Part shown: one piece after another, positions 61,027 to 64,000 of the stretch | Numbering within the stretch: the first letter of the stretch is position 1 | Layout of the letters: each line of letters starts with the position of its first letter | Source: JACMQX01 sp044225675 | Lineage (GTDB): Bacteria > Pseudomonadota > Gammaproteobacteria > Burkholderiales > Burkholderiaceae_C | NCBI GenBank assembly: GCA_044225675.1 | Contig: JBGAIH010000002.1 | Location: 1 to 64,000 of the forward strand | Direction of reading: 5' to 3' | DNA length: 64,000 nucleotides | Made by a program: the position numbers and the translations under genes | Notes under the pieces: model-generated | Told to the model about the DNA's origin: nothing | Seen by the model: only the letters and a program-made list of their open reading frames with translations | The model's database searches: none

Positions 61027-62661
61027 TCAGAAACGGACCGAGAGATTCAGGTGGAACTTGCCGTCGCCCTTTTGCGGCGAACTGGAGTTGACCGTGAGCG
61101 GCACCACGCTGCCGGTGGTGATGCGCCCATAGTCGGCCGAGACGGCGAACCGCTGCGAAGAATACCGCATGCCCAGACCCACGCTGTTGATGCGGTCACT
61201 CGACGGCTTGGTGGTGCCGTTGGGATTGTGATTGGCCAGCCAGCCCGCGTCGAAGAAGCCGAGGAATCGCAGGCCCGGCGCCAGTTCGGGGGTATTGACC
61301 TCGACCGAGGCGAACAGGCCGCTGTCTCCCGAGATCGGGCGTTCGCCGGTGCCGCGCACCGACGAGGCACCGCCCAGGCCGAACTGCTCGCCGGCGATCA
61401 GCGCATCCGGGCTGTACTGGAACTGGGTGCGCGCGCTCCACAGCCACTTGTTGCCGAAGCCGGCCAGGTAGCTGCCGCCGGCGCGCAGGGCGCGCCAGTG
61501 CAGCCGGCTGACCCGCGGATCTTCGCTGGTGTAGGACGCCAGGTCGTTGTTGGCGCCGCTGCCTGTGTTCATCGCGAACTCGGCGTTGTAGGTCCAGTAC
61601 GAGTTGTCGGACTCGCTGCGCGCGGTGTAGCCGACGCTCAGCGGCCGGCTGCGGCGGTCGGTCTGGCCGGCCAGCGGCACGCCATTGATCTGGGTGACGT
61701 CGAAGACCTTGTCGTCGAAGCCGAAAGTGAAGTAGCCGCGGTAGCCGCCGTCCGGCGGCAGGTAGTGGGTGTAGTTGAGCCCGAAGGTATGGCCGGCGCC
61801 GGTGCTGGAGAACGCACCGAAGTTGCCCACCACGTCGGAGCGGGTGTAGCTGGCGCCGATCACGCCGCCGAGCGCGTACAGCGGGACGCGGTAGTTCAGG
61901 CCGACCTGCTTGACGTCGCCGGGGCGCTCGAGCGAGGTGGTGTACGCGCCGACGAACTGGTGGTCGAGGTTGAACAGGTTGGAGTGACCACCGGCGAATG
62001 TGAGGCGGTCCCGGCCCGAGGACTTGGAGCCGGTGTTGCTCACGTTGACCGAGAAGTTCCAGGGCTTGCTTTCCTTGACGATCAGATTGGCGTCGATCTT
62101 GTCGGGCTCCTCCGACTCCTTGAGCGACACCTGGATCTGCTTGCCCTGGTTCTCGTTGGCGATGGCCGTCTGCACGGCCAGCGTGCGGAAGTTGGGCGTG
62201 CTGCCTTCGCGCAGTTCGGGCACGCTGCGGCGGATGTTGCCCTCGTCCAGGGCGTTGCGACCTTCGATGCTGACCTTGCCGATCGCGAACTTGACGATGT
62301 TCAGGGTGACGGTGTCACCGACTTCCTGCGGTGGCAGCGCGACCCGGTGCAAGCCGAAACCCTTGTCACGCAAGGCGCCTTCGAGCGCTGCCGTGGCTTT
62401 CTGCAGGGTGTCGATGGTGGCGTCGGCCCGCAGGTACGGCGCCAGGACGCGGGTGGTGTCCCCGTCGCCGAGCGGATTCTCGCCGGTGATCTTGAAGCCC
62501 TTGATGGCAAAGACCGGCGTGGCGGCAGCGGGCATGGGCGCCGCCGGGGCCTGGGCCAGGCCGTGGCCGCCCACCGCAAGCAGGAGCACGGCAGCCGAAA
62601 TGGCCCGGACGCATCCAGGCGGGAGGGACGGCTGCGGCATGGTGGGGGACCCTGAGTTCAT
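61027..62661 (-). CDS. Two-partner secretion pore, TpsB (ShlB/FhaC/HecB family)
   Basis: A 544-residue outer-membrane protein. Signal peptide (AISAAVLLLAVGGHGLAQA), an N-terminal POTRA-type ShlB region (FAIKGFKITGENPLGDGDTT...; GKVSIEGRNALDEG) and a C-terminal 16-strand barrel with the family VRGTGE loop (SSVRGTGERP) and terminal SVRF. TpsB exports a partner TpsA, but no TpsA lies in view; the neighbour is a FecR-domain protein, which may be the cargo or an anchor. An ATG at 62640 is an alternative start. Confidence 0.9.
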   Translation of the reverse strand: MNSGSPTMPQPSLPPGCVRAISAAVLLLAVGGHGLAQAPAAPMPAAATPVFAIKGFKITGENPLGDGDTTRVLAPYLRADATIDTLQKATAALEGALRDKGFGLHRVALPPQEVGDTVTLNIVKFAIGKVSIEGRNALDEGNIRRSVPELREGSTPNFRTLAVQTAIANENQGKQIQVSLKESEEPDKIDANLIVKESKPWNFSVNVSNTGSKSSGRDRLTFAGGHSNLFNLDHQFVGAYTTSLERPGDVKQVGLNYRVPLYALGGVIGASYTRSDVVGNFGAFSSTGAGHTFGLNYTHYLPPDGGYRGYFTFGFDDKVFDVTQINGVPLAGQTDRRSRPLSVGYTARSESDNSYWTYNAEFAMNTGSGANNDLASYTSEDPRVSRLHWRALRAGGSYLAGFGNKWLWSARTQFQYSPDALIAGEQFGLGGASSVRGTGERPISGDSGLFASVEVNTPELAPGLRFLGFFDAGWLANHNPNGTTKPSSDRINSVGLGMRYSSQRFAVSADYGRITTGSVVPLTVNSSSPQKGDGKFHLNLSVRF

Positions 62662-62761
62662 TCCTTGTACCCGTTCTTGTGCTGAGGCAGCAGGGGTGAT
62701 GTTGAGAATTGTTACATCAGCGCACGAGGCTTGTCACTCCCCGCATCACGCGGCAAGCCCG

Positions 62762-64000
62762 TCAGTTGCACTGGTTGTTGGGACGAATGCCGCTGTCTCC
62801 GAGGATGCTCGCCAGCATGGGGTTGCGGCTGTTGGGCAGCGGCAGCCGGTCGAAGTCGAGGAACTTGGGGATCTGGCTGGGCCGTGCAGTGCCGCCGTTG
62901 TCGGCGGCGAAGCCCGCCTCGCCCTTGCCGAGGTGCAGCACTTCGCGCGAGGTGCTCACTTCGATGTGACCATCACGCACGAAGACGAACAGGCCTTCCT
63001 GATCATCGGAAACTTCGTTGCTTGAAAACAACTGTCGCATGTCCACATTGACGCCATCGGGGCGCTGCAGGTCCTGCAGGGTCGGCACGGTGAACGGACG
63101 GATGCCCGATGCGCCCACGAACAGGCCCTGCCCGGCGGTGAGGGCTTCCAGGGCCGTCTGCCCCGTGGGCGTCACGACGATGGAGCCGAGCCAGGTGAAG
63201 AAGCTGCAGCCGTCGTCGCCGCAGTCGAGGTCCAGGCCGGTGCCGCGGATGCCGATGGTCGCGGTGGACGTGGCAAACCCGACGTTGCGGGTGTTGGCCT
63301 TGCCGATCAGGCCGGTGAGCGCACGCACGGAGCCGCGCAGCAGCGAGACGAGGAAGCGGCCTTCGCCGGGGTTCTTGTCGTCGAACACGAAGTTGTCGAC
63401 CCGAAAGCGCGTGCCGCCGCCCAGCGTGACGCGGCTCTCGTCGCGAAAGGCCAGCACGGCCTTGGTACCGGTGGAGGTCTCGACCAAGTCACCCGGGTAG
63501 ACGCTGCCGCCGTCGACCAGGCGGCGGCGCGTACCTGCGCCGTCCACGGCTTCGAGCTGACCCTGGGCGGACACGACCTTGGCGCTGGCCTGGACCGCGT
63601 TGGGACGGGCCCGTTCCGCCACGCGCGAGGATTCGGTGCCGCAGTCCCGGGCGCAGACGCGGGCGTCGAAGTCCGTGCCGCGGATGCCGATGGTGGCGGT
63701 GTTGGTCTGGATGCGCGCGGCATTGGGAGACGACTTGGCGATCAGGCCCGTGATGGCGCGCATGCCGCCGCGCAGAAGCTGCATCACCATGCTGTTGTCG
63801 GGCGAGTTCTGGGCGAACTTGTACTGCTGCAGGACGATTTCGGAGTTGGGCCGCACCGTCATGCGCGTGCCGTCCTCGAGCTTGATGATGGCCGAGCCGC
63901 CGTCAGAGGTGGTCAGGCGGTCCCCCTCGCGCAGGGGCAGGCCCTTGCCCAGCGTCCGCGGAACCTGACCGGGCGTCTGGGCAAAGCCGACGCCGCGCGA
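62762..64000 (-). CDS. FecR-domain protein with two FecR repeats (5' end beyond the window)
   Basis: At least 412 residues; the frame runs open to the right edge, so the N-terminus is missing. Two FecR-type units are visible: one from the edge (LPLREGDRLTTSDGGSAII) through TATIGIRGTDFDAR, and a second (VDGGSVYPGDLVETSTGTKAVL) through TATIGIRGTGLDLDCG, both with LLRG(G/S)xRAxTGLI. The C-terminal part is divergent and ends in RPNNQCN. Four Cys lie just after the two TATIGIRGT motifs. Probably periplasmic or surface-exposed. It is 100 bp upstream of the TpsB gene and co-directional. Confidence 0.82.
   Translation of the reverse strand, partial: SRGVGFAQTPGQVPRTLGKGLPLREGDRLTTSDGGSAIIKLEDGTRMTVRPNSEIVLQQYKFAQNSPDNSMVMQLLRGGMRAITGLIAKSSPNAARIQTNTATIGIRGTDFDARVCARDCGTESSRVAERARPNAVQASAKVVSAQGQLEAVDGAGTRRRLVDGGSVYPGDLVETSTGTKAVLAFRDESRVTLGGGTRFRVDNFVFDDKNPGEGRFLVSLLRGSVRALTGLIGKANTRNVGFATSTATIGIRGTGLDLDCGDDGCSFFTWLGSIVVTPTGQTALEALTAGQGLFVGASGIRPFTVPTLQDLQRPDGVNVDMRQLFSSNEVSDDQEGLFVFVRDGHIEVSTSREVLHLGKGEAGFAADNGGTARPSQIPKFLDFDRLPLPNSRNPMLASILGDSGIRPNNQCN

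Overview
The window is GC-rich, compact, almost fully coding DNA of a betaproteobacterium. The gene content points to Burkholderiales, most likely near Comamonadaceae: a TctC/Bug solute receptor, the orders rnm-yciO / M50 / trpS, rhodanese-grxC-secB-gpsA, fmdB-DUF502-aspS-nudB and ubiE-Tim44-ubiJ-ubiB, and both bacterial NHEJ and ligase-associated repair genes. I saw no rRNA, tRNA, CRISPR array, phage or insertion sequence. It reads as chromosomal backbone with a few accessory pockets. The family assignment is inference; no search was run.

1-7 kb: a repeat-bearing leader, then rnm (PHP phosphoesterase), an EamA transporter, yciO, a site-2-protease-like peptidase and trpS, then a convergent LuxR-type regulator / histidine kinase pair. 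7-13.6 kb: a C39-like lipoprotein peptidase with a small partner (PA2778/PA2779-like), diverging from gspA-gspB and an orphan polytopic histidine kinase. 13.7-18 kb: NHEJ locus, ligD and ku, with two coupled small genes between them. 18-25 kb (minus strand): nadC-nadA, an acyl-CoA-synthetase-like enzyme overlapping a Bug receptor, then rhodanese-grxC-secB-gpsA. 25-30.7 kb: gpmA, a C-terminal processing protease, a MoeB/ThiF E1-like enzyme, and a large AsmA protein.

30.9-37.9 kb: a signalling and stress pocket. It has a single-domain receiver, a NarL-type regulator, a CHASE3 kinase, then DUF1328, a DUF883/YqjD-like protein, a YqjE-like protein, an unknown membrane protein, two BON proteins, a zinc peptidase, a 51-aa orphan and CsbD. 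The organisation suggests the two-component genes may control the small stress proteins.

38-64 kb: a DEXH helicase diverges from a SulP transporter. From 42.5 kb to the right edge every gene is on the minus strand. Reading from the right: a FecR-domain protein (cut by the edge), a two-partner-secretion TpsB pore, DUF971, ubiE, Tim44-like, ubiJ, ubiB, a sodium:solute symporter, fmdB, DUF502, aspS, nudB, ybhP, clsB, ligase-associated exonuclease, saccharopine-dehydrogenase-like, DUF2269, ligase-associated DNA ligase, folE, a BLUF blue-light sensor, a thioesterase and DUF429. The most striking arrangement is the BLUF photoreceptor translationally coupled behind folE, in a run that also encodes NudB, the next pterin enzyme, and two of the three ligase-associated repair proteins. 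Short tandem repeats recur in linkers and at the 3' ends of genes, and several genes have a -10-like hexamer only 6-7 nt before an SD-less start.
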